The notes beneath the pieces are model-generated. The model ran no database searches, was not told the DNA's origin, and saw only the letters and a program-made list of their open reading frames with translations. A stretch of DNA of 64,000 bases from Croceivirga thetidis. Lineage in GTDB: Bacteria > Bacteroidota > Bacteroidia > Flavobacteriales > Flavobacteriaceae. Numbering within the stretch: the stretch's first letter is position 1; each line of letters begins with the position of its first letter. Shown piece after piece: positions 50,400 to 59,821 of the stretch. The stretch lies in contig NZ_JAAWWL010000001.1 in assembly GCF_012272815.1 (NCBI RefSeq), positions 452,929 to 516,928 of the forward strand. Reading direction: 5' to 3'. A program made the translations under genes and the position numbers.

Positions 50400-52418
50400 A
50401 TGTCAATAGCTACATCTATGGATTTTAAACTGCAAATTACTCAGGGTATTCCTGCCAATCTACCTGAGCCAAAGTCCTTTCATCGAAGCGGAAATCCAGC
50501 TCCAAAGCGGAAGGACATTTTAACCTTGGAAGAAAAAAAATTGGCTTTAAGAAATGCGTTGCGCTATTTTCCTTCAGATTGGCATGGAATATTAGCTGAG
50601 GAATTTTATCAGGAGCTTAATGAATTCGGACGCATCTACATGTATCGATTTAAACCGGAATATAGAATGTATGCCAGACCTATTTCCGAATATCCCGCCA
50701 AGACCAAAGCAGCTGCGGCAATCATGCTGATGATACAAAACAACCTCGATCCCGCCGTTGCACAACATCCTAATGAGCTAATTACATATGGCGGTAACGG
50801 GGCCGTTTTTCAAAATTGGGCCCAGTACCTGTTGACCATGAAATACCTTTCAGAAATGTCTGAAGAACAGACATTGCACTTATATTCAGGGCATCCAATG
50901 GGATTATTCCCTTCGACAATAGAAGCGCCTAGGGTAGTTGTTACCAATGGGATGATGATTCCCAATTATTCCAAACCAGACGATTGGGAGAGGTTCAATG
51001 CCTTAGGGGTAACCCAATATGGTCAAATGACTGCCGGCTCCTACATGTACATAGGACCTCAAGGCATTGTTCACGGTACTACCATCACTGTAATGAATGC
51101 CTTTAGAAAGGTCTTAAAACCCCATGAGTCGACACATGGAAAAATCTTCTTGACGGCAGGACTCGGGGGAATGAGCGGAGCCCAACCAAAAGCAGGAAAT
51201 ATTGCCAAATGTATTACCGTGTGTGCCGAGGTAAATCCAAGTGCCGCCAGAAAACGCCATGAACAGGGCTGGGTAGATGAGTTAATCGAAGAGTTAGATG
51301 GTCTTGTCGTTCGGGTAGGAACCGCTGTAACCAACAAAGAGGTCGTTTCAATTGCTTATTTGGGAAATATCGTTGAAGTCTGGGAACGCTTTTTAGAAGA
51401 AAACATTTTTGTGCATTTGGGATCGGATCAGACTTCACTGCACAATCCATGGGCCGGTGGGTATTATCCCGTTGGTTTAAGTTATGATGAGTCCAATGAA
51501 ATGATGGTTCAAAATCCGGATTTGTTTAAATCAAAAGTAGAAGAATCATTACGCCGTCAAATAAACGCAATCAATAAGCATACTTCTAAGGGAACCTATT
51601 TTTTCGATTACGGGAACGCCTTCTTATTGGAATCTTCGAGGGCCGGCGCGAATGTCATGGCCGAAAATAAAATTGACTTTAAGTATCCCTCATATGTTCA
51701 AGACATATTGGGGCCGATGTGTTTTGATTACGGTTTTGGCCCATTTCGTTGGGTCTGCACCTCTGGCAAAAAAGAGGATTTACAAAAAACAGATGCCATC
51801 GCTTTAAAAGTTCTGAAAGAAATAAAAGCAAATGCACCTGCCGAAATTCAGCAACAAATGCAAGATAATATTACTTGGATTGAAGAGGCAGATAACAACA
51901 ATTTAGTCGTAGGCTCACAAGCAAGAATTCTCTATGCAGATTCCGAAGGCCGAATAAAAATCGCCCAGGAGTTCAATAAAGCAATTGCAAGAGGAGTGCT
52001 AAGCGCCCCGATAGTTTTAGGTCGTGATCATCACGATGTCAGCGGAACTGATTCACCTTATCGAGAAACGAGCAATATTTATGACGGAAGTAAGTTTACG
52101 TCAGACATGGCTATTCAAAATGTTATTGGTGATAGTTTTAGAGGTGCCACTTGGGTTTCCATTCATAACGGCGGTGGCGTAGGATGGGGGGAAGTCATCA
52201 ATGGTGGTTTTGGAATGGTATTGGACGGTTCGGATGAAGCTTCGAAGAAATTGGAAAACATGTTGTTTTATGATGTTAACAATGGCATTGCCCGAAGAGG
52301 TTGGGCCCGCAACGAAGAAGCCATCTTTGCAATCAAAAGGGAAATGAAAAGAAGTCCTAACCTTCGTGTAACCCTACCCAACATTGTTCAAGATTCCATC
52401 TTGCAGCATATTAATTAA
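50400..52418 (+). CDS. hutU: Urocanate hydratase
   Basis: 672 residues from ATG 50400, one base after the hutI stop; codons further upstream lie inside hutI. The NAD-dependent urocanase hallmarks are present: YGGNGAVFQNWAQY, LYSGHPMGLFPS, ITVMNAFRK, AGLGGMSGAQPKAGN, the catalytic Cys region FGPFRWVCTSGKKEDL and ATWVSIHNGGGVGWGE. At 672 residues it belongs to the longer urocanase group, against about 555 in many bacteria. It converts urocanate to imidazolone-propionate, step two. Confidence 0.95.
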   Translation: MSIATSMDFKLQITQGIPANLPEPKSFHRSGNPAPKRKDILTLEEKKLALRNALRYFPSDWHGILAEEFYQELNEFGRIYMYRFKPEYRMYARPISEYPAKTKAAAAIMLMIQNNLDPAVAQHPNELITYGGNGAVFQNWAQYLLTMKYLSEMSEEQTLHLYSGHPMGLFPSTIEAPRVVVTNGMMIPNYSKPDDWERFNALGVTQYGQMTAGSYMYIGPQGIVHGTTITVMNAFRKVLKPHESTHGKIFLTAGLGGMSGAQPKAGNIAKCITVCAEVNPSAARKRHEQGWVDELIEELDGLVVRVGTAVTNKEVVSIAYLGNIVEVWERFLEENIFVHLGSDQTSLHNPWAGGYYPVGLSYDESNEMMVQNPDLFKSKVEESLRRQINAINKHTSKGTYFFDYGNAFLLESSRAGANVMAENKIDFKYPSYVQDILGPMCFDYGFGPFRWVCTSGKKEDLQKTDAIALKVLKEIKANAPAEIQQQMQDNITWIEEADNNNLVVGSQARILYADSEGRIKIAQEFNKAIARGVLSAPIVLGRDHHDVSGTDSPYRETSNIYDGSKFTSDMAIQNVIGDSFRGATWVSIHNGGGVGWGEVINGGFGMVLDGSDEASKKLENMLFYDVNNGIARRGWARNEEAIFAIKREMKRSPNLRVTLPNIVQDSILQHIN

Positions 52419-52421
52419 TCA

Positions 52422-53372
52422 ATGGCAAACTACCTAAAAGCAACATCTGAGAATTGGATTGGAAGGACATCGGGAGACCAATTGTACCTTCATGAAAAAA
52501 TTGAGCTTTTAACTCCTGAACAAACTCCAGCAGGAAGGCATTTTTCAATTCTGGGTTACGCCTGTGATGAGGGTGTGCGCAGAAATCAAGGACGGGTCGG
52601 GGCCGCAAATGGTCCTAATAGCATAAGAAAAATGCTGGGCAAAATGCCAAATCATCTGTCTGAATCACAAAAGGTTTATGATTTTGGCGACATTCAATGT
52701 GACGATGGTAATATGGAAGCTTGCCAAGAGCTTCTCTCAAAAACAATAGGTAGTTTACTGGACAAAGGCACTTTCCCTATTGTTTTGGGAGGAGGCCATG
52801 ATGTAGCATACGGGCACTACAATGGAATAAAGCAACACCTGCTATCTTCAAATAAATTACCAAGTATTGGCATTATAAATTTTGATGCACACTTTGATTT
52901 AAGGGATGACAGTTTCGGAAGTAATTCCGGCACACCATTTTATCAAATAGCCAATGAAAATGAACCATTTCATTACCTCTGCCTGGGCATTCGAAAGGAT
53001 GCAAACGATAAAAAGCTATTTGAAACCGCAGCATCATTAGATGTAACTTATGTTATGCAAAACACCTTTCGAATAGAGTTCATGAATGAAATCAAAACTT
53101 GGATAAAAGCTTTCTTGAAAAAGGTTAATCATGTGTATGTCACCATTGATATGGACGGCTTTTCTTCTGCTTATGCTCCAGGCAGCAGCGCCGCATCTCC
53201 AATGGGTTTTGCTCCTGATATCGTTTTGGAGTGCTTGGATACCATTATAAGTTCAGAAAAGTTAATCAGTGTGGATATTGCCGAAATGAATCCTGTTTAC
53301 GATAGTGACCATCAAACTGCAAAGTTGGCTGCTTCATTGGTTCATCACATTATCCATCGCATAATGCCCTAA
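52422..53372 (+). CDS. hutG: Formimidoylglutamase (arginase family)
   Basis: 316 residues. The binuclear manganese motifs of the arginase/ureohydrolase family are seen: GGGHDVAYGH, NFDAHFDLRD and TIDMDGFSSAYAPGSS. HutG of this type splits N-formimino-L-glutamate into glutamate and formamide, completing a four-enzyme route. It starts three bases after the hutU stop and is the last gene of the operon. Confidence 0.94.
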   Translation: MANYLKATSENWIGRTSGDQLYLHEKIELLTPEQTPAGRHFSILGYACDEGVRRNQGRVGAANGPNSIRKMLGKMPNHLSESQKVYDFGDIQCDDGNMEACQELLSKTIGSLLDKGTFPIVLGGGHDVAYGHYNGIKQHLLSSNKLPSIGIINFDAHFDLRDDSFGSNSGTPFYQIANENEPFHYLCLGIRKDANDKKLFETAASLDVTYVMQNTFRIEFMNEIKTWIKAFLKKVNHVYVTIDMDGFSSAYAPGSSAASPMGFAPDIVLECLDTIISSEKLISVDIAEMNPVYDSDHQTAKLAASLVHHIIHRIMP

Positions 53373-53375
53373 ATG

Positions 53376-53401
53376 AAAAAAAGCCTCCCATATTGGAAAG
53401 C
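53376..53401 (-). terminator. Terminator of the ROK gene
   Basis: On the minus strand the stem GCTTTCC / GGGAGGC (with two G-U pairs, loop AATAT) is followed by seven T. Two further hairpins, at 53411-53431 and 53434-53455, lie between it and the ROK stop codon and lack T-runs. No good terminator is seen for the hut operon on the plus strand. Confidence 0.7.
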
Positions 53402-53491
53402 CTTTCATTGGTTATCACCTTTCGGTGTAACACGATTCCGAACATTTTCGGAATCCAACACAACGTTGCAAAGATAAATAAAGAATTATAT

Positions 53492-54448
53492 TCAACGATG
53501 TTCTTCCCAAATTAGGGCAGCTGCTCCACAAATGGCCGCTGTTTTTCCTTCCATCCCTGACTCTAAAATTTTTACTTTTCCGCGATAGACCTTAAGTAAG
53601 AATTGATTTAGATATCTTTCAAGGGGATCCAAAATCCACTTGCCACTATTTACAAGTCCTCCCATTAGAATAAAAGCTTCGGGCTGGGTGAAAGCGGTAA
53701 AATTTGCCAGGGCTTGCGCCATAATCTTTGCCGTATAGTCAAAGGCCTTAATTGCTATTTCATCTCCTTCTTCCGCAGCTTGGGTAATTTCTTCACCATG
53801 TAGATCATTGTAGGCAATTGAGCGAAAACGACTCTCATCTAAATATTGGCTCTGCATGTATAAAATTGTTCTCTTCAAGCCTGTTGCAGATACATAAGCC
53901 TCCAAGCCACCTGCTATTCCAAGTCCGGTTAATCGTCCATCTCCAATCGTCATATCTACATGCCCCAGTTCTCCGGCAAAACCGTCGTAACCGTCAATCA
54001 AATGACCATTGGCAACAATACCCGCTCCAAACCCGGTACCTAGGGTAATTGCAATAAAGTCCGTCATTTCCTTACCACGCCCAAATAATAATTCCCCTAA
54101 GGCCGCAGCGCTGGCATCGTTCATTATGCGCATTGGAACATTCCATTTTTCTTTAAACTTTTCTAAAAAAGGAACAGTACCTTTCCAAGCAAGATTAGCG
54201 GCGTTTTCTATCGTCCCTCTTTTACTAGAGGCGTTGGGGGCACCAATACCGCAACCAAGGATAGTTGGAGTAAAATCCAATTTTGACAACAATTCATCTA
54301 CATTGGTTTTAATTTGATCCTGATATTCACCTAAATCAGGATATTCACGAGTTCTGAAAAAAGTCTGGTCCAAACAGTTTCCATGGCCGTCGACCAAACC
54401 AATTTTAGTCTTGGTACCTCCTATATCAATGCCGACTACTAAATCCAT
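53492..54448 (-). CDS. ROK family sugar kinase
   Basis: 318 residues. The ATP-binding motif VVGIDIGGTKTKIGLVD and the ROK segments NDASAAALGELLFGRG, ITLGTGFGAGIV and GFAGELGHVDM are present, with the conserved Glu-Leu-Gly-His. The cysteine zinc motif of many ROK proteins is not evident. There is no DNA-binding N-terminus, so this is a kinase (glucokinase-like or another hexose) rather than a repressor. It is divergent from the SusC/SusD operon and probably serves the same sugar-use programme. Confidence 0.87.
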   Translation of the reverse strand: MDLVVGIDIGGTKTKIGLVDGHGNCLDQTFFRTREYPDLGEYQDQIKTNVDELLSKLDFTPTILGCGIGAPNASSKRGTIENAANLAWKGTVPFLEKFKEKWNVPMRIMNDASAAALGELLFGRGKEMTDFIAITLGTGFGAGIVANGHLIDGYDGFAGELGHVDMTIGDGRLTGLGIAGGLEAYVSATGLKRTILYMQSQYLDESRFRSIAYNDLHGEEITQAAEEGDEIAIKAFDYTAKIMAQALANFTAFTQPEAFILMGGLVNSGKWILDPLERYLNQFLLKVYRGKVKILESGMEGKTAAICGAAALIWEEHR

Positions 54449-54837
54449 ACGAAAAGTCTTATGTTTTATTAAAGATACACTTTTATGAACCCTTGAAAAA
54501 GGGATTTTTTTTGGGGTAATAGTTTCTTCAGAACCATAAAGAAATAGTCAAAAAAACACAACAGGACCCCATTACTTTACTGTTTTACGAAACTTTTTAC
54601 GAAAACGTTTTCGGGAAACCTTTAAATAAAGTACAATTTATTATTATTTAACTGTATATCAATTACTTAAAAATTTATTAACTAATACTTTTACGTTAAA
54701 GTCATTCTTTGAATCTTCCTCCTATCCACTGTTAAAAATTGGTTTTTCACTGAATTACGAAAATACCTTTAAACAGCTTTTAACGTACGATTTAGCACAC
54801 AACTGAACTTAAAAAATTAACTGTAAAAACTAATCTT
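54449..54837 (+). promoter_or_regulatory. susC upstream region with operator-like palindrome
   Basis: 389 bases without a gene. It contains a perfect palindrome CGAAAACGTTTTCG at 54600-54613, the shape of a LacI-family operator with a central CG. Similar arms recur before xylulokinase at 59634-59647. No exact TAnnTTTG box was found on the plus strand. The long leader is usual for susC genes. Confidence 0.55.
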
Positions 54838-57800
54838 ATGATGTCACATTTTCTTAAAAGATGTGGGGTGATTCTAGCGTTTTTCATATCCGCTAATTCA
54901 GTCGCTCAAACGATTTCAGGTAAGGTTTCAGATGATACTGGACCCTTACCTGGTGCTAGTATTGTTGAAAAAGGCACTACGAATGGAACTCAAACCGATT
55001 TTGACGGAAATTTTGTATTGGACCTATCTAATTCCAATGCTACCCTAGTGGTTAGCTACATTGGTTATTCTTCTCAAGAAATTACACTTAACGGTAATAC
55101 GCAATTCAATATAATTCTGGAGACTGATTCACAAAGCCTTGATGAAGTTGTGATCATTGGTTATGGTCAAACCCAAAACAAAAGAACCGTTTCACAGGCG
55201 GTCAATACAATTTCATCTAATCGGATTGCAGCCTTACCAGTGGCAAGGCCAGAATCCGCGCTACAAGGAACCGCACCAGGTATTGTCGTTGTTCAAAATT
55301 CAGGGGCCCCAGGCTCTCCTTTGACTATTCGATTAAGAGGAACCGCCACACCGGGAAATTCACAACCGCTATTTCTAGTTGACGGAATTCAGGTACCCAA
55401 TATTGATTTTGTAAATCCATCGGATATTCAATCCATATCAACACTTAAAGATGCTGCTGCTTCAGCCATTTACGGAGCAAGAGCTGCCAATGGAGTTGTT
55501 TTGGTGGAAACTAAAAAAGGAAGAAGAAATACTGATAAAATAACGGTATCAATTGATGGTTATACAGGTTTTCAAGATCGCGTGAATACCCCCGATTTAA
55601 TGAATACCTCGCAATATGTTGAGTATTACAACCAATACCAAACCCGAGTTGGGGGAAATACAATAGCAGCAGCTGACATTCCAAGGTTACCAAACACCAA
55701 TTGGTATGATGTGCTGTACGATAACAGTTCACCAAAATCATTCTTAAATGCTTCCGTTCAAGGCGGTGGGGAAAAATCCAACTTTTTGGTATCCGGAAGT
55801 ATTTTCGACCAACAAGGTCTTATTGGGGGTGATGCTGGCAAATCCGGATTTGAACGAAAAACACTAAACCTAAACTTCGGTACGGAAGTTGTCAAAAATG
55901 TCAATCTAAATATCGGGGCGAACTTAATCAGGAATACAAGACAAAGGTTGCCAGGAGAGAATGATGATACTGTGGGAGCCGGTAATCCATTCAACCAACT
56001 TGCATCACTGTTACCGCTTTTTCCGGTTCTTGATGATGCCGGTAATCCATTTGATGTCAGTGCTCAAAATGGACCAGCTGATGTGAATGGTATTGCAATA
56101 CCAAAAATTAATGGCCCATTTAATCCCATAATCCCGATTGAATATTCAACAATAGAGGATATTTCAGATATTAAACTTTTCAATATTGGAGCCTCATGGA
56201 ACATCATGAGCGACCTAACGTTTAATCTTGGGGCCAGTTATTTTGAAAACTTGACAAATACCAAGAGTTTTCAAGAGGCATTTGATTTTAGAGGAGATAC
56301 AGTTCCTAATGGCGTTGCTTCTTTAGGAACTGGGACAAATCAGTTAGACGAAACCCAATCAAATAGTCGTTGGTCTCAAATTGATGCGACCCTTACCCAT
56401 AAATTCGATGGTTTGCCAGATGCCCACAATTTAGAGATGATTGTTGGCACATCTTTTTACGAAAGAAAATTCGAAACTTTTTCTCGACAAGCGCAAGGGC
56501 TATTGGTCAACAATTTCGGTGACGCCAACTTCGCACAAGTTGGTGACCAAACTAACATCATCACGCCTTTTCCAGATTTCAGCACCAAAGAAAGGTTGAT
56601 TGCTTATTTCGGAAGAGCATTATACAATTACAAAGAAAAATATCTTTTTTCTGCTTCACTCAGGGCAGATGCATCAAGCAAATTTGGTCCAGGTAATCGC
56701 ACAGGATATTTTCCTTCGTTGTCTGCTGGTTGGGTTTTATCTGAAGAAGATTGGTTCGGAAATAACCTATTCGATTTATTCAAGATTAGGGGAAGTTGGG
56801 GTATTAGTGGTGTCGATAATATTGCTGATGACCAATATAGGGCCACTTTTTCTGCCAATTCCGGTAGTGTCATCAGCAACCAGTTCATTGTTGGCCTTAA
56901 CCAAAATGTGCTTCCAAATCAAGACATTAAATGGGAAGAAACTACCCAGGCCAATATTGGTTTGGACGCAAACCTTTTGAACAACTCCCTGGGTATAACC
57001 CTTGATTATTATACCAACACCACAAATGACATTTTGCTAAATGTTGGAGGGTCGACAGCAATTGGTATTCCCCTAGCCGCCCAAAATGTGGGTGAGGTAA
57101 AAAACTCTGGTTTTGAAGCTTTGATTTCTTACCGCAAAAAGTACGGCAGCGGATTCGGCTGGAATGCAAATTTCAACATTGCATTCAATGACAATGAAGT
57201 AAAAGATTTGGGTGGGTTAAGTGCTTTAACTTCTGGAACTACCTTGGTCTTTGCAAGCCCTGTCTCAGCAACATCTGAAGGAGAGTCGATAGCTAGCTTT
57301 TTTGGATTTAAATCAAACGGAGTTGATTCAGATGGCGAGTTAATTTTTGAGGATCTCAACGGTGACGGAACCATTAATGCTGACGATCGCCAAATCATTG
57401 GTAATCCACTACCCGACTTTACATATGGATTTAATTTTGGGGCCAACTACAAAGGTTTCGATTTCAGTACGTTCTTCTATGGATCGCAAGGAAACGACAT
57501 CTTTGACGCAACGGTTAGAAATGACTTTGCATTTTCTAATAGACCTGCTTCCTACTTAAACAATGGCATTATCAATGTTCTTGGCAATGTCAATGAAAGT
57601 GCCACACTTGGTGAGGTTTCCGATTTTTATGTGAAAGATGGTTCGTTTTTGAGACTTCGAACGATTACTCTTGGATATTCAATTCCAGACAAATTTATTT
57701 CCAATATAGGCTTGAGTCGAGCTAGATTCTATTTAACAGGTGAGAACCTTTTTGTTATTACGGATTACGATGGTGCTGACCCGGAAATAGGACAGCAAAA

Positions 57801-57888
57801 TGCAGCCAATTCCTTGGATATTGGTATTGACCGAGGATTCTATCCTGCACCAAAGACCATTTTATTCGGATTCCAACTTCAATTCTAA
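54838..57888 (+). CDS. SusC/RagA family TonB-linked outer membrane transporter
   Basis: 1016 residues. The signal peptide (GVILAFFISANSVAQ) is followed by a carboxypeptidase-regulatory-like domain (about 25-100; ISGKVSDDTGPLPGASIVEKG). The SusC signature begins at LDEVVIIGYGQT, with plug domain (LFLVDGIQVPN, IQSISTLKDAAASAIYGARA) and a C-terminal barrel ending FGFQLQF. These transporters take up oligosaccharides with a SusD lipoprotein lid, powered by TonB. Start may be ATG 54838 or 54841. The susD gene starts 7 bases after it, and xylose genes follow, so a xylan- or other pentose-derived oligosaccharide is the likely substrate. Confidence 0.95.
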   Translation: MMSHFLKRCGVILAFFISANSVAQTISGKVSDDTGPLPGASIVEKGTTNGTQTDFDGNFVLDLSNSNATLVVSYIGYSSQEITLNGNTQFNIILETDSQSLDEVVIIGYGQTQNKRTVSQAVNTISSNRIAALPVARPESALQGTAPGIVVVQNSGAPGSPLTIRLRGTATPGNSQPLFLVDGIQVPNIDFVNPSDIQSISTLKDAAASAIYGARAANGVVLVETKKGRRNTDKITVSIDGYTGFQDRVNTPDLMNTSQYVEYYNQYQTRVGGNTIAAADIPRLPNTNWYDVLYDNSSPKSFLNASVQGGGEKSNFLVSGSIFDQQGLIGGDAGKSGFERKTLNLNFGTEVVKNVNLNIGANLIRNTRQRLPGENDDTVGAGNPFNQLASLLPLFPVLDDAGNPFDVSAQNGPADVNGIAIPKINGPFNPIIPIEYSTIEDISDIKLFNIGASWNIMSDLTFNLGASYFENLTNTKSFQEAFDFRGDTVPNGVASLGTGTNQLDETQSNSRWSQIDATLTHKFDGLPDAHNLEMIVGTSFYERKFETFSRQAQGLLVNNFGDANFAQVGDQTNIITPFPDFSTKERLIAYFGRALYNYKEKYLFSASLRADASSKFGPGNRTGYFPSLSAGWVLSEEDWFGNNLFDLFKIRGSWGISGVDNIADDQYRATFSANSGSVISNQFIVGLNQNVLPNQDIKWEETTQANIGLDANLLNNSLGITLDYYTNTTNDILLNVGGSTAIGIPLAAQNVGEVKNSGFEALISYRKKYGSGFGWNANFNIAFNDNEVKDLGGLSALTSGTTLVFASPVSATSEGESIASFFGFKSNGVDSDGELIFEDLNGDGTINADDRQIIGNPLPDFTYGFNFGANYKGFDFSTFFYGSQGNDIFDATVRNDFAFSNRPASYLNNGIINVLGNVNESATLGEVSDFYVKDGSFLRLRTITLGYSIPDKFISNIGLSRARFYLTGENLFVITDYDGADPEIGQQNAANSLDIGIDRGFYPAPKTILFGFQLQF

Positions 57889-57895
57889 AAAAGCA

Positions 57896-59491
57896 ATGAA
57901 AACTATATATAGAAAAATCAACGTATTAGCACTCATCGCCATGCTCGCGATGCCATTGGTCTCATGCGACCAAGATGAATTATTGGATGTAGGCTCTGAA
58001 ACCGTTTTACGAGAAGATGGGTTGACTTCAGAAGCAGCAGAAGCTTTTATTGCGGCTGCGTACGACCCATTGCAATGGCAAAACCTTGGTGTGAATGAAG
58101 GAAATGCCAAACATATCTACCCCGTTATGTGGCAAGGAATTCGGGCTGATGACATGGTTTCGCAATGGGCCACCTTCTGGCAACCTGGACTTCTATTGGA
58201 TGATTTAAGTTTAATGCAGCCGAACAATACCAATGTAGCAGCATTATGGCAAAAATTATTCACTGGCGTATCAAGGTCAAATAATGTTATTCAAAGTCTT
58301 GAAGATTCTGATGCCGGTAATAAAGACCTGATTATTGCTGAAGCCAAATTCCTCCGTGCATTCTATTATTTTGAACTTGTAAGGCACTTCGGTGGTGTTC
58401 CATTGATAACTGAAAATCCCACTGATGTAAGTGAAGTTGAACTGACCGGTAGGACGAACAGTGGCGAAGTTTACAATCAAGTAAAAAATGATTTAAATGA
58501 GGCGATTCCGAACTTATTGGGAAGAAACGAAACTCCAGAAGGAAGGGCAACCGCCGGAGCTGCAAGAACTTTGTTGGCAAAGGTTCATCTGACTTTAGGT
58601 GAGTATGCAGAAGTTTTGACCCAAACCAATGCTATAATCAATAGTGGTGAATATTCTTTAGAGCCCAATTTCGCTGATAATTTTACGGTCACTAATGAAT
58701 ATGGAATCGAATCCATTTTCGAAATTGGCTACTTGTCAAATGTGAATAATGGGTATTTCGAATCAGTGGGCACTTCGGCGGAAGGCTCTTCTTCCTATCA
58801 AATGTTTGGCTATATATTTAATAATAACGGTTCTTTCGGTAATAGTGTGCCAAGACCTGAATTAATTGCACTTTACGACGATATTGATTCCAGAAAGGAC
58901 GCCACTTTTATAACTCCTGAATCCATTCTTGAAAACGGACCTCAGACATGTGATTGTCTTGTTTTTAATCCGGATGGAACAGTAGTCTTTGGGGAAGAAG
59001 GCAATGAAAGTCAATGGATTGGAACCGATATCTATAATTTCTTTTGGTTAGTGAACGATAATTCATGGGTATCCCGAGCATCTATGCGCAAGTACAATAT
59101 TGGCCAAATCTCAATAACACAATTGAGTCAGAATGATTTAAATGAAAAAGTATTTCGATATGCGGAAGTTCTCCTAATGCATGCCGAAGCCAGTCTTTTT
59201 GCTAGTGGGGCAACAGCAATGTCTGGCCAACAAGCCTTTGATATGGTTCGAAACCGTGCTTATGCTGGTACAGCGCCAGCTGAAACCTTAAGCCTTGCGA
59301 CCTTAAAACTTGAGCGAAGAAAAGAATTGGCCACTGAAGGATGGAATCGATTCTCTGATTTGGTAAGATGGGGCGATGCGGCAACTACCCTTTCATTTAA
59401 AAATTTCACCAGTGGAAGGGATGAATTACTACCGATACCCCTTTCAGAAATTGAAGCAAACCCATTATTGGATCAAAATCCTGGGTATTAA
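57896..59491 (+). CDS. SusD/RagB family surface lipoprotein
   Basis: 531 residues from ATG 57896, 7 bases after the susC stop. The lipoprotein signal has lipobox LVSC. Family features: EAFIAAAYDPLQWQ, IIAEAKFLRAFYYFELVRHFGGVPL, ATAGAARTLLAKVHLTLGEY, RYAEVLLMHAEAS and the C-terminal LKLERRKELATEGWNRFSDL and LLPIPLSEIEANP. It binds glycans at the surface as the lid of the SusC channel. A GC-rich hairpin follows the gene. Confidence 0.94.
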   Translation: MKTIYRKINVLALIAMLAMPLVSCDQDELLDVGSETVLREDGLTSEAAEAFIAAAYDPLQWQNLGVNEGNAKHIYPVMWQGIRADDMVSQWATFWQPGLLLDDLSLMQPNNTNVAALWQKLFTGVSRSNNVIQSLEDSDAGNKDLIIAEAKFLRAFYYFELVRHFGGVPLITENPTDVSEVELTGRTNSGEVYNQVKNDLNEAIPNLLGRNETPEGRATAGAARTLLAKVHLTLGEYAEVLTQTNAIINSGEYSLEPNFADNFTVTNEYGIESIFEIGYLSNVNNGYFESVGTSAEGSSSYQMFGYIFNNNGSFGNSVPRPELIALYDDIDSRKDATFITPESILENGPQTCDCLVFNPDGTVVFGEEGNESQWIGTDIYNFFWLVNDNSWVSRASMRKYNIGQISITQLSQNDLNEKVFRYAEVLLMHAEASLFASGATAMSGQQAFDMVRNRAYAGTAPAETLSLATLKLERRKELATEGWNRFSDLVRWGDAATTLSFKNFTSGRDELLPIPLSEIEANPLLDQNPGY

Positions 59492-59539
59492 TTGAGAATT
59501 TGTTTGTTTAGTTAAATAAGATGACTTCATCTAAATTGT

Positions 59540-59563
59540 AGGGGATGCCAAATGGCATCCCCT
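59540..59563 (+). terminator. Hairpin after susD
   Basis: Strong stem GGGGATGCCA / TGGCATCCCC (59541-59550, 59553-59562), 48 bases after the susD stop and followed by the weak tract CAATTAAT. It may be a terminator or an mRNA-stabilising end. Confidence 0.6.
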
Positions 59564-59633
59564 CAATTAATGAGCATGTAGTTCTTTACAAGAAAAAGTA
59601 TCGTAGGTAATTACTCTTTTTTTTTAATAATTA

Positions 59634-59660
59634 CGAAAACCTTTTCGAAATATTTCGAAA
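59634..59660 (+). promoter_or_regulatory. Operator-like palindromes upstream of xylB
   Basis: CGAAAACCTTTTCG (59634-59647) has the same arms as the palindrome before susC. It overlaps a perfect 18-base palindrome TTTCGAAATATTTCGAAA (59643-59660). Apart from these sites and the susD hairpin, the 330-base gap 59492-59821 holds nothing I can call. Confidence 0.55.
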
Positions 59661-59821
59661 GCACAATTTTTCGTTTAACGAACTAGTATACTGATGTTTA
59701 TAAATAAAAATAGCTGCAATTTAAATATCAAAAAATCAATCAATTTTACTCATTCACGAAAAAAAACGAAAATCTCTAGCATCATTCTCTAAATTTGAGA
59801 GTATAGCGAATCACATCAATA

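Noticed and set aside
47602-53372. Histidine operon as a source of a novel system
   Set aside because: All four enzymes are standard with intact motifs; only the regulator choice is of interest.
57800-57895. Longer N-terminus for the SusD protein
   Set aside because: It overlaps the end of susC and would bury the lipoprotein signal peptide that starts at 57896.
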